Positions 25,679 to 33,692 of a stretch of 64,000 bases of DNA are shown one piece after another; position 1 is the first letter of the stretch; each line of letters opens with the position of its first letter. Source of the DNA: Sideroxydans sp. (lineage in GTDB: Bacteria; Pseudomonadota; Gammaproteobacteria; Burkholderiales; Gallionellaceae); the NCBI GenBank assembly GCA_028707175.1, contig JAQTUV010000001.1, forward strand, positions 248,001 to 312,000. Direction: 5' to 3'. Below the pieces are notes generated by a model. It saw only the letters and a program-made list of their open reading frames with translations, did not search any database and had not been told where the DNA came from. The position numbers were made by a program, and so were the translations under genes.

Positions 25679-26663
25679 AAGCGTCCTCTCCCTTTCCGCC
25701 TAGTACGATCTGACCTTCGTCGGCCAAACGACGTACGATCTTGAGGATCTCTTTCTGTTCGGCTTCCACTTCGCTGAGTTTGACTGGGCCTTTCGATTCC
25801 AAATCTTCGCGCAACATCTCGGCAGCGCGTGACGACATGTTTTTGAAGATCTTCTCGCGCATTTCCACGCTCGCGCCTTTGAGGGCGACGATGAGGGATT
25901 CGGATTGAACTTCGCGCATCACCAATTGGATGCCACGATCGTCCACTTCGAGGATGTCCTCGAAGACAAACATCTCATCCATCAGTTTCTGCGCCAGCTC
26001 TGGATCATGCGAACGTACCGATTCGATGATGGCTTCTTGTGTGCTACCGATGTAGTTGAGGATCTCGGCAGCGGTCTTCACGCCGCCGCGAATGCTCTTT
26101 TTGGCGATGGCATTGCCTGATAATAATTTGGTCAATACATCGTTCAGTTCGTGCAGCGCGGTGGGTTGTACGCTATCCAACGTGGCGATACGTAACAGCA
26201 CATCATTGCGTGTGCGCTCAGTCAGTTTAGCCAGCACAGCCGAGGCTTGATCGGGTTCCAAGTGAACCATGATGGTGGCGATGATCTGTGGGTGTTCATT
26301 CGTGACGAGATCAGCAATAGATGCTGCATCCATCCATTTCAAACTGTCGATACCGCTGGTGTCGCTGTTATGTAGGATGCGGTCAAGCAGTCCAGCAGCT
26401 TTGTCGTCGCCCAGCGCTTTCTTCAGCATGTTGCGGATGTAGTCGCTCGAATCCATGCCGATGGTGGTTTTTTCGGCGGCGCTGAGATGGAATTCTTCAA
26501 ATACGCTGGAAATCTGGTCGCGTGTCAGATTACTCAGTGAAACCATCGCGGTGCTGATCTTCTGTACTTCTTTGGGTTCCAGATATTTCATGACCTCTGC
26601 GGCCTCATCTTCCCCCAAGGTCATCAGCAGGATGGCGCTTTTATTGATGCCGATATCACTCAT
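25671..26663 (-). CDS. fliG: Flagellar motor switch protein FliG
   Basis: A 330-residue FliG. The N-terminal domain has KSAILLMTLGEDEAAEVMKYL in part, the middle domain has the EHPQ motif in TNEHPQIIATIM, and the C-terminal torque domain has MFVFEDILEVDDRGIQ and charged residues facing the stator. It links the MS ring (FliF) to the C-ring and generates torque. It overlaps fliF and fliH by eight bases each, so the three are translationally coupled. Confidence 0.97.
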   Translation of the reverse strand: MSDIGINKSAILLMTLGEDEAAEVMKYLEPKEVQKISTAMVSLSNLTRDQISSVFEEFHLSAAEKTTIGMDSSDYIRNMLKKALGDDKAAGLLDRILHNSDTSGIDSLKWMDAASIADLVTNEHPQIIATIMVHLEPDQASAVLAKLTERTRNDVLLRIATLDSVQPTALHELNDVLTKLLSGNAIAKKSIRGGVKTAAEILNYIGSTQEAIIESVRSHDPELAQKLMDEMFVFEDILEVDDRGIQLVMREVQSESLIVALKGASVEMREKIFKNMSSRAAEMLREDLESKGPVKLSEVEAEQKEILKIVRRLADEGQIVLGGKGEDAYV

Positions 26664-28299
26664 CTTTGTTCACCCATTCCTTGACGACCATCGCGACGAT
26701 CTTAGGGTCATCTTTTGCGAGTTGCTTGGCGATTTGTAGGTTAGTTTCGAAGGCATTGGGAGCGGGAGCGCCGCCGCCTTCTCCTAGATTCACTTGCACA
26801 CCATTGGCATCAAATTCGGGGGCGGCTTCTGCTTCCTCACCTTCAGCATGGGCGGCTGCATTTGCCGCTACACTTTTAAAGGCGGGTTTGATGATGCCGA
26901 ACAGTAAGTAGAAGACACCGCCTGCAATCAATAGATATTTCAAGAGCTCTTTAGCCAGCTCAATCATCTCGGGTTGTTGCCAGAGTGGAATTTCAGGAAT
27001 CAATTCACTGGTGTCATTGAAAGCGCTATTGAGCACGTTCAATGTGTCGCCCCGTTTTTCTTCGAAGCCAACCGCTTCTTTGATGAGTGAACTGATCTTG
27101 GCTTTCTCATCTTCGGTGTATGGCGTAGATACCGTCTTGCCATCTGCGCCGACGCTGTTGCGGTTGTTCAATACCACCGCGATAGATAGACGTTTCAGAT
27201 TACCGGTTGGCATCTTGGTATGTTGGATGGTGCGATCCACTTCGTAATTTGTGGTCATCTCCTTATGTGTGTTGCTGGCTGCGACACCGCTAGCGGCAGC
27301 TACGGCGCTGGCAGGCGTGACGATTGGCGCGGTCGCAGGCACAGGCGGTTGGTTGGATAGCGCACCGGGAACGCCACCTTGTGTCTTGATGCCATCCATT
27401 GTTTCAGTGCTTTGCATGCTGCGTACAGCCGCTTCATTGGGCGGTTGGTTAGGCTTGTAACTTTCCGAAGTTTGTTCGCTGACGGAGAAATCCAGATTTG
27501 CATTGACTTGCGCGCGGATGTTTTGCACGCCAGTGATGGGGCTCAAGATGTCTTCGATACGTTTCACATAGTCTTGTTCGATCTGCCGCACGTATTTGAG
27601 TTGGGTTGCATCGAGCAACTGTCCAGTCCCATCGCGCGCGATGCTGAGTAAGGTGCCGGTCTGATCGACTACGGTCACATTGCGTGAAGGCATGTCAGGC
27701 ACGCTGCTGGAGATGAGGTTCACGATGGCATTCACTTGCCCTTCATCAAGAGAGCGTCCCGCGCGCAAAGAGAGGATGACTGAGGCACTGGGCTTTTGCT
27801 TTTCTTTGACGAAGACAGTGGGTTTGGGAATCGCTAGGTGCACACGGGCATTGGCGACGGCGGCTAGAGATTGCACTGAACGCGCGAGTTCACCTTCTAG
27901 CGCACGTTGGTAATTGATCTGCTCAAGGAATTGGCTGGTGCCAAACTTTTGATTCTCCATCAGCTCAAATCCGACGGTGCCGCCTTGAGGCAAGCCCTTG
28001 GCGGCTAAGCTTAAACGGAGTTCATGGACCTTATCACTCGGCACCATGAGGGTGCCGCCCTCGGAGAATTTGTAGGGGACATTCTGTTGTTGAAGGGATT
28101 CGATGACTTCGCCGCCATCTTTTTCGCTCAGGTTTGCATAGAGCACACGGTAATCTGGGGTTTGTCCCCACATCCATAATCCCGAGAGCAACGCCACCGT
28201 GGCGGCCACGGCGACGATAAGCCCCAGCTTTTGCTGACTGGGCATGCCAATCAGTAACTCCACCATGGAGGGATGCGTCTTGTTGTCTGTATCTGCCAT
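26656..28299 (-). CDS. fliF: Flagellar MS-ring protein FliF
   Basis: A 547-residue FliF with two membrane segments (about 27-47 and 445-465) flanking the periplasmic ring-building domains. Family blocks include DYRVLYANLSEKDGGEV, FGTSQFLEQINYQRALEGEL in part and ARVHLAIPKPTVF. The C-terminal tail that binds FliG ends VKEWVNKDE. ATG 28299 is chosen since AGGTG lies six bases upstream; a GTG at 28308 is the alternative. It begins the long fliF-to-fliR unit and is divergent from fliE. Confidence 0.96.
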   Translation of the reverse strand: MADTDNKTHPSMVELLIGMPSQQKLGLIVAVAATVALLSGLWMWGQTPDYRVLYANLSEKDGGEVIESLQQQNVPYKFSEGGTLMVPSDKVHELRLSLAAKGLPQGGTVGFELMENQKFGTSQFLEQINYQRALEGELARSVQSLAAVANARVHLAIPKPTVFVKEKQKPSASVILSLRAGRSLDEGQVNAIVNLISSSVPDMPSRNVTVVDQTGTLLSIARDGTGQLLDATQLKYVRQIEQDYVKRIEDILSPITGVQNIRAQVNANLDFSVSEQTSESYKPNQPPNEAAVRSMQSTETMDGIKTQGGVPGALSNQPPVPATAPIVTPASAVAAASGVAASNTHKEMTTNYEVDRTIQHTKMPTGNLKRLSIAVVLNNRNSVGADGKTVSTPYTEDEKAKISSLIKEAVGFEEKRGDTLNVLNSAFNDTSELIPEIPLWQQPEMIELAKELLKYLLIAGGVFYLLFGIIKPAFKSVAANAAAHAEGEEAEAAPEFDANGVQVNLGEGGGAPAPNAFETNLQIAKQLAKDDPKIVAMVVKEWVNKDE

Positions 28300-28358
28300 T
28301 TTGTTCACCTGGTGAGCTTTGGTTCACTACTTCACGCTGAGGATTATCGGCTTGCGAC

Positions 28359-28373
28359 GCAAGCACAATGCCC
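28359..28373 (-). promoter_or_regulatory. Candidate sigma-54 promoter for fliF
   Basis: On the minus strand GGGCATTGTGCTTGC has GG and GC separated by ten bases, with GGCA and TTGC elements close to the TGGCAC-N5-TTGC consensus. It lies about 60 bases before the fliF start. A weaker GG-N10-GC match on the plus strand (28384-28397) faces fliE. Sigma-54 control of such genes is known in polar flagellates; here it is a prediction. Confidence 0.45.
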
Positions 28374-28460
28374 TGAAAAGCAGGGAAAACCCCTTGCTAT
28401 TCCCATGTTGACTGGAAGACTGACCTGATAACGTGCAGTTATGCAAAAAGGAGGTGTGAC

Positions 28461-28784
28461 ATGAGTATGAATGTAAGCAATGTGGATAGTTTGCTCAGCC
28501 AGATGCGCATCGCGGTAGCGGCATCGCAAGGTGGAGTGCAAGCCCCTGCGGCGGCCGGAGCGACCGACTTTGCGCAAGTGCTCAAATCATCGTTGGATGG
28601 AGTCAGTAAGGCGCAACACACTGCGGAAGATTTGCAAAAGGCGTTTGTCATGGGCGACGACAAGGTGAGTTTGAGCGACACCATGATCGCCATGCAAAAG
28701 GCTGATATTTCCTTCCAGACCACGGTTGCGGTGCGTAACAAGATGGTGGCGGCCTACAACGACATCATGAACATGCAGGTCTGA
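28461..28784 (+). CDS. fliE: Flagellar hook-basal body adaptor FliE
   Basis: A 107-residue FliE, normal length. The C-terminal region with SDTMIAMQKADISFQTTVAVRNK broken into its blocks ADISFQ and VRNKMVAAYNDIMNMQV is typical. It joins the MS ring to the rod and is secreted early. An AAGGAGG ribosome site precedes the start. It is divergent from fliF and followed after 56 bases by the glycosyltransferase gene, with no clear terminator between. Confidence 0.95.
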   Translation: MSMNVSNVDSLLSQMRIAVAASQGGVQAPAAAGATDFAQVLKSSLDGVSKAQHTAEDLQKAFVMGDDKVSLSDTMIAMQKADISFQTTVAVRNKMVAAYNDIMNMQV

Positions 28785-28840
28785 GAGGTGGTTCAAGGAT
28801 TATATGAATTTGAAGCTCCACAGCTTTTGGTAGAGGTTTT

Positions 28841-31309
28841 ATGACGCTCGTTATTCCACCACCACAGGAAGTCACTCAGGCAATAGAACACGCCTTTTGT
28901 CTGGCTGTCGCGCAGCAGCAACAGGGGCGGACGCAACAAGCGGACGAGTTGTATCGCATGATCCTGCAGTTGGATCCTGTTCATGCCCCAAGCAAGCACA
29001 ATCTAGGATTGATGGCGATGCAGGCGCAACAGACAGAGGAAGCGTTGGGATATTTTCAGGCTGCCCTCGATGCCGACCCTACGCAAGGTCAGTTCTGGTT
29101 GAGCTATATCGATGCGCTCGTGCAGACTGGGCAGGCTGATGTTGCGCGCCAAGTGTTGGAGCAGTCACTTCAGAGGGGGCTGCAGGGCGAGCAGGTGGAA
29201 TCACTGAAGGCGTTGCTGGGTGTTGCTGGGCGACGTCTCGGTTCCCCCCAGATCGCTCTTCAGCATCCAGTGCGGAAGAGCGGCAACGTTCCAGAAAGCA
29301 AGGAACTTAAGAAGCTGGAAGTCGATTTCAACAAAGGACGCTATGTCGAAGTTGTGGCGCGCGCACGTTCGCAGACGCATCGATACCCTCAGCATGGGGG
29401 GGGCTGGAAGATGTTGGGGGCGGCGCTCATTCAGTTAGGGCGCTATGAAGAGGCTTTACCAGCGATGCAAAAGGCGGTCGCTACATCTCAGAGCGATGCT
29501 GAAGTGCATAATCTTTTTGGCATTGCGCTCAGAGAGTCGGGCAGCCTGGATGAGGCTGCGACTAGTTTTCGGAGAGCGATCCAACTCAAACCTGGATTCA
29601 CGAAAGCCCATTGCAATCTTGGGGTGGCACTTCATTACGCCGGACGCAGAGCAGAGGCGGTGGAATGTTACCGAAAGGCACTTGAAATAGATCCGACATG
29701 TGACGATGCGCTGAGTAATCTAGGCGTTATTCTGCATGACGCAGGCAACTTGCAAGGTGCTGAGGCCAGTTATCGGCAAGCGCTGCGAATCAATCCAAAC
29801 AATGTCTCCGCTCACAGCAATCTAGGCATCACCCTCAAGTCATTGGGCAAGCTCGATGATGCAGAGGCGAGCTATCGTCGTGCGTTGGAGATCAAGCCTG
29901 ATTTCTTAGATGGGTATTTCAATCTTGGCGGAATATTGCATGATATGGGCAGATTGGATGAGGCGGAAGCTAGTTACCGCCGATTGCTTGAGCTATGCCC
30001 CCATCATGCTGCTGCATACAGCAGCCTACTGTTTTGTCGTTCCCAGAGAATATCGGTTGAAGCTGAGGGATTATTTGCGGAGCATTGCTTGTTCGGTGAA
30101 CGATTTGAAGCACAGCACCGAGATGGATGGGGGAGATTCATCAACACAAAAGATCCTGAGAGAGTCTTAAAGGTTGGATTCGTTTCGGGAGATTTTCGTG
30201 ACCATGCGATAGCCTATTTTATTGAACCCATCCTTGCACATCTGGTGGGCTGCCCGGATTTGTCGTTGTACGCGTATTACAACCATGAGGTTGAAGATGC
30301 GATAACACAGCGTTTGCGCAGACATTTTCGGTATTGGTATCCGGTTTCTGCAATGTCGGAAGACGCATTGGTCGAACGGATACGTGCAGATGAAATCGAT
30401 ATCCTGATCGATCTTTCCGGCCATACCTTTAAGAACCGTTTACTGACGTTCGCTCGCAAGCCAGCGCCGATACAAGCTAGCTGGATGGGGTATCCAGGTA
30501 CGACAGGCATGCGCTCCATGGATTATTACCTTACCGACAAGTTCTTCTTGCCTCTCGGCCTGCTTGAAAAACAATTCACAGAAAAGGCCGTACGTTTGCC
30601 AGCGTCGGTATCTTTTTTGCCGAACGAGAATGCACCTCTGGTCAATGCACTTCCATTCTTATCGAATGGCCATATCACTTTTGGTAGCTTCAACCGTCCT
30701 AGCAAATTAAGTCGTGAAGTGATCGCACTGTGGTCGAGCTTGTTACGTGCTTTGCCGGATTCGAAGATGGTGATGGGGGCGATACCAGAAGATAGCAAAA
30801 ATGTGCTGACTGAGTGGTTTTCCCAAGAGGGCATCGCACAAGAACGCTTGAGCTTTTACCCGTTCTGTAGCATGGATGTTTACTTGGGATTACACCATCA
30901 AGTGGATATTTGTCTGGACACGTTCCCATATAACGGCGGCACGACGACGCTACATGCATTGTGGATGGGAGTGCCTACGCTCACGCTATCAGGCGCTACG
31001 GCTGCAGGGCGCTCGGGTGTATCGATACTTGGCAATGTCGGTCTTGAAGCTTTCGTTGCAACGGATGCTGAAGATTTTGTTCGGAAGGGTTTGTCTTGGG
31101 CGAAAGATCCTATGGCACTGTCCGATATTCGAGGGAGCTTGAGAGGGAGGCTGTCAAGTTCGGCTTTGGGGCAACCGACAGAGATCGCCGATGGCGTGGT
31201 GCGCGCTTTGCGCATCATGTGGCGGCGCTGGTGTGCGGGGGGTACAGCACAGTCGTTTGAAGTGAACAATCTGGATTCGATCACAGCGATGCAGGAGATA
31301 GGGAAATGA
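28841..31309 (+). CDS. TPR protein with GT41 (SPINDLY/OGT-like) glycosyltransferase domain
   Basis: An 822-residue protein. Roughly residues 20-400 are tetratricopeptide repeats (for example SNLGITLKSLGKLDDAEASY), and residues about 440-800 are a GT41 domain like O-GlcNAc transferase and SPINDLY. The GT41 part has GFVSGDFRDH with the conserved His at about 455, QASWMGYPGTTG, FGSFNRPSK and LDTFPYNGGTTT. Members transfer a sugar to Ser/Thr of proteins; beside fliE and in a flagellar locus, flagellin glycosylation is a fair inference. A G8 tract at 29396-29403 lies in the coding sequence. Its stop overlaps the aminotransferase start. Confidence 0.88.
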   Translation: MTLVIPPPQEVTQAIEHAFCLAVAQQQQGRTQQADELYRMILQLDPVHAPSKHNLGLMAMQAQQTEEALGYFQAALDADPTQGQFWLSYIDALVQTGQADVARQVLEQSLQRGLQGEQVESLKALLGVAGRRLGSPQIALQHPVRKSGNVPESKELKKLEVDFNKGRYVEVVARARSQTHRYPQHGGGWKMLGAALIQLGRYEEALPAMQKAVATSQSDAEVHNLFGIALRESGSLDEAATSFRRAIQLKPGFTKAHCNLGVALHYAGRRAEAVECYRKALEIDPTCDDALSNLGVILHDAGNLQGAEASYRQALRINPNNVSAHSNLGITLKSLGKLDDAEASYRRALEIKPDFLDGYFNLGGILHDMGRLDEAEASYRRLLELCPHHAAAYSSLLFCRSQRISVEAEGLFAEHCLFGERFEAQHRDGWGRFINTKDPERVLKVGFVSGDFRDHAIAYFIEPILAHLVGCPDLSLYAYYNHEVEDAITQRLRRHFRYWYPVSAMSEDALVERIRADEIDILIDLSGHTFKNRLLTFARKPAPIQASWMGYPGTTGMRSMDYYLTDKFFLPLGLLEKQFTEKAVRLPASVSFLPNENAPLVNALPFLSNGHITFGSFNRPSKLSREVIALWSSLLRALPDSKMVMGAIPEDSKNVLTEWFSQEGIAQERLSFYPFCSMDVYLGLHHQVDICLDTFPYNGGTTTLHALWMGVPTLTLSGATAAGRSGVSILGNVGLEAFVATDAEDFVRKGLSWAKDPMALSDIRGSLRGRLSSSALGQPTEIADGVVRALRIMWRRWCAGGTAQSFEVNNLDSITAMQEIGK
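29396..29403 (+). repeat. G8 homopolymer in the GT41 gene
   Basis: Eight G encode Gly-Gly-Gly within the TPR region. The frame is intact as given. Tracts of this kind can change length by slippage. Confidence 0.8.
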
Positions 31310-32433
31310 ACAATCCGATTTATGTTACCCAACCTTTATTGCCGCCGCTGGAGGAGTTTATCCCTTATTTGCAAAAGATATGGGACAGCAAACAGCTCAC
31401 CAACAATGGTCCATATCACCAGGAGTTGGAGTTGGAATTGGCGCGATATCTTGGTGTCGAGCATATCTCTTTGTTTGCGAATGCCACACTGGCGCTAGTT
31501 ACCGCTTTGCAAGCCTTGCGCGTGACAGGCGAGGTGATCACGACCCCTTACAGTTTTGTAGCAAGCAGTCATGCTTTAGATTGGAACGGTATCAAGCCAG
31601 TATTCGTGGATATCGATCCGGTGACGCTCAATCTGGATCCAAAGAAGATCGAGGCGGCGATCACACCACAGACCACCGGCATCCTGCCGGTGCATGTGTA
31701 TGGTGTGCCCTGCGATGTAGAAGCCATCGAGCGCATCGCCGACACTTACGGACTCAAGGTGATCTACGACGCGGCGCACACTTTCGGCATGCGCCTGAAC
31801 AACGGGCACTCGGTGCTCGAATACGGCGACATGTCCATCCTCAGTTTCCACGCCACCAAGGTGTTCAACACCTTCGAGGGCGGCGCGATCATTTGCCGTG
31901 ACGCCAAGACCAAGCACCGTATCGACTACCTGAAGAACTTCGGTTTTGCCGACGAGACTACGGTGATTGGGGCGGGTATCAATGGCAAGATGAATGAAGT
32001 ACAGGCTGCCTTCGGTCTTTTGCAGCTGAAATACATCGACGATGCATTGGAGCGGCGAAAGCAGGTGGATGCACGCTATCGCGCCATCCTTAAGGATGTG
32101 CGCGGGATACGCATGCACCGAATCCCTGACGACATCCGTTACAACTATCCCTATTTCCCCATCTTCGTTGAAGATGACTTCCCGATATCGCGCGACGAGT
32201 TGTACATGCGAATGCGCGAGTGCGGGATCTATGCGCGGCGATATTTCTATCCGCTGATCAGCGAGTTTCCGGTATACCGCGGCCTATCCTCGTCCGTGCC
32301 AGGCAATCTGCCCGTGGCGATGGATGCCTCGCACCGCGTGCTGTGCCTGCCGATATATCCCGAGCTAGATGAGGAGACGCAGGATGAAGTGGTGGAATGC
32401 CTGCGCCGTGCACGGATCGGCGGAGGGGCTTGA
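31306..32433 (+). CDS. PLP-dependent sugar aminotransferase (DegT/DnrJ/EryC1/StrS family)
   Basis: A 375-residue DegT-family aminotransferase. These enzymes put an amino group on keto-sugars bound to nucleotides. The PLP-binding lysine is about Lys185 in FHATKVFN, followed by TFEGG; the Asp that contacts the pyridine nitrogen lies in IYDAAHTFG (about 155). The start overlaps the previous stop by four bases (ATGA). Composition changes inside the gene: the first third resembles the upstream gene, while the remainder is richer in G and C, suggesting a recombination joint. The exact sugar is unknown. Confidence 0.88.
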   Translation: MNNPIYVTQPLLPPLEEFIPYLQKIWDSKQLTNNGPYHQELELELARYLGVEHISLFANATLALVTALQALRVTGEVITTPYSFVASSHALDWNGIKPVFVDIDPVTLNLDPKKIEAAITPQTTGILPVHVYGVPCDVEAIERIADTYGLKVIYDAAHTFGMRLNNGHSVLEYGDMSILSFHATKVFNTFEGGAIICRDAKTKHRIDYLKNFGFADETTVIGAGINGKMNEVQAAFGLLQLKYIDDALERRKQVDARYRAILKDVRGIRMHRIPDDIRYNYPYFPIFVEDDFPISRDELYMRMRECGIYARRYFYPLISEFPVYRGLSSSVPGNLPVAMDASHRVLCLPIYPELDEETQDEVVECLRRARIGGGA

Positions 32434-32434
32434 G

Positions 32435-33529
32435 ATGACTGCGATGCAAGAACCGTCGACACTGGTGTTTCCCGCCGCGCATCCGGATGGGCGCGAATAT
32501 CTTGAAGTGTCGCGCGAGCGCGACGAGCGCGTGGTTGCGGCATCCTCGGTGTGGGATGCCGACCTGGCCGCCGCAGTCGGCACGCTGACCGTGCTGCCTT
32601 ATGTGGATGATCCCGAGTTCCCCACGCGTTTCATGGCGTTGGTGCAGCAACACAACATCACCCGTGTGTACGCGCCGGTGGCTGCCGCCTATGCTTGGCT
32701 GGAACGTTACATCGCCGAACAAAAACTGCCACTACGGCTGATCGGCAGTTCGCCGATCAAGCGCGAGATCGAACGCTTCGACCGTCTGATGGCGAAAGTA
32801 GCATCCTGGCGCGGTTTCATCGACCAGTGCGCGGGCGGCAAGAGCGATCTCAGCGATATTGAGATCGCGGCGGTGTTCCGCATGTCGGTGAACATCTACG
32901 GCGAATCGAACGAACAGAAGATCGCGGCGATGATGGCCATTTTCAGCAGCGCGCCCAAGGGCGACGTGGTCGAGGTCGGTTCGCTGGTCGGCAAGTCGGC
33001 CTCGGTGCTGGCACTGCTCTCGCGGCGCTACCGCATCGGCAATGTGCTCGCCATCGACCCGTGGCAGGCTGCCGCCGCCACGCAGCACGATTCGCCGGAG
33101 ACAGTGCGGGTCGGTCTGGTGAACGAATGGCGCTGGGACGTGCCGCCGCAGGATTTCGCCATCAACACCTATCCCATCGGCTACGGCAGTTTCAACTGCT
33201 TGCAGCAGGAATCGGTCAAGGGCTGTGAGATCTACAAACGCGACAAGGCGGTGGCAAGCCCGACCTTCGGTCGCACCGAATATCAGGGGCGCATCGCGGT
33301 GATGCATATCGACGGCAACCACGACTACGCGCAGGTCAAACTCGATTGCGAGGCGTGGCTACCACTGTTGGATAAGGATGGATGGCTCATCCTCGACGAC
33401 TATATCTGGGTGCACGGCGATGGACCGCGTCGCGTCGGCGATGCTCTGTTGCAGGAGCGTGCTGCGTATATAGAGCGTTCGTTCGAGTGCGGCAAGGCGT
33501 TGTTCGTTAAATTTCGCAATCCTTTGTGA
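32435..33529 (+). CDS. SAM-dependent methyltransferase with N-terminal extra domain
   Basis: A 364-residue protein. Residues about 170-360 form a class I SAM-dependent methyltransferase, with the glycine-rich motif VVEVGSLVGKSASVLALL and the acidic ends AIDPW and HIDGNHDYAQV of the Methyltransf_24 type. The N-terminal 120 residues look like a nucleotide-binding or pre-ATP-grasp fold (PAAHPDGREYLEV), though this is uncertain. ATG 32435 follows GGAGGGG and lies one base after the aminotransferase stop. Codon use is G+C-rich. It probably methylates a sugar or its precursor. Confidence 0.8.
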   Translation: MTAMQEPSTLVFPAAHPDGREYLEVSRERDERVVAASSVWDADLAAAVGTLTVLPYVDDPEFPTRFMALVQQHNITRVYAPVAAAYAWLERYIAEQKLPLRLIGSSPIKREIERFDRLMAKVASWRGFIDQCAGGKSDLSDIEIAAVFRMSVNIYGESNEQKIAAMMAIFSSAPKGDVVEVGSLVGKSASVLALLSRRYRIGNVLAIDPWQAAAATQHDSPETVRVGLVNEWRWDVPPQDFAINTYPIGYGSFNCLQQESVKGCEIYKRDKAVASPTFGRTEYQGRIAVMHIDGNHDYAQVKLDCEAWLPLLDKDGWLILDDYIWVHGDGPRRVGDALLQERAAYIERSFECGKALFVKFRNPL

Positions 33530-33542
33530 TTAGGAGGCGCAG

Positions 33543-33692
33543 ATGCGAAAGGTCGTTATCTTTGGCGTGAAGGATTATGCGCACCAAGCGCATTACGAGA
33601 TTCGCCCTTACGGTTTTCTCGGGGAGAACGTGATGCGGCACACGTGCTTAACGTCGCCGAGAGGCGGCCATTCTGAATCGGGGGTAGCTTGA
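33543..33692 (+). pseudogene. Truncated gene start resembling NeuD/PglD-type sugar acyltransferase
   Basis: A strong AGGAGG site precedes an ATG that opens a 49-residue frame. MRKVVIFGVKDYAHQAHYEI matches the way NeuD/PglD-like or related acyltransferases and reductases begin. After about 20 residues the similarity ends and the frame soon stops. It seems a gene start left over from a deletion or recombination between the G+C-rich block and the next TPR gene. It might still drive translation of the overlapping downstream gene. Family assignment is tentative. Confidence 0.5.

Noticed and set aside
31576-33322. Minus-strand frames of 150-200 codons in the G+C-rich block
   Set aside because: Long antisense frames are expected where codons end in G or C; no domain or start signal was found.
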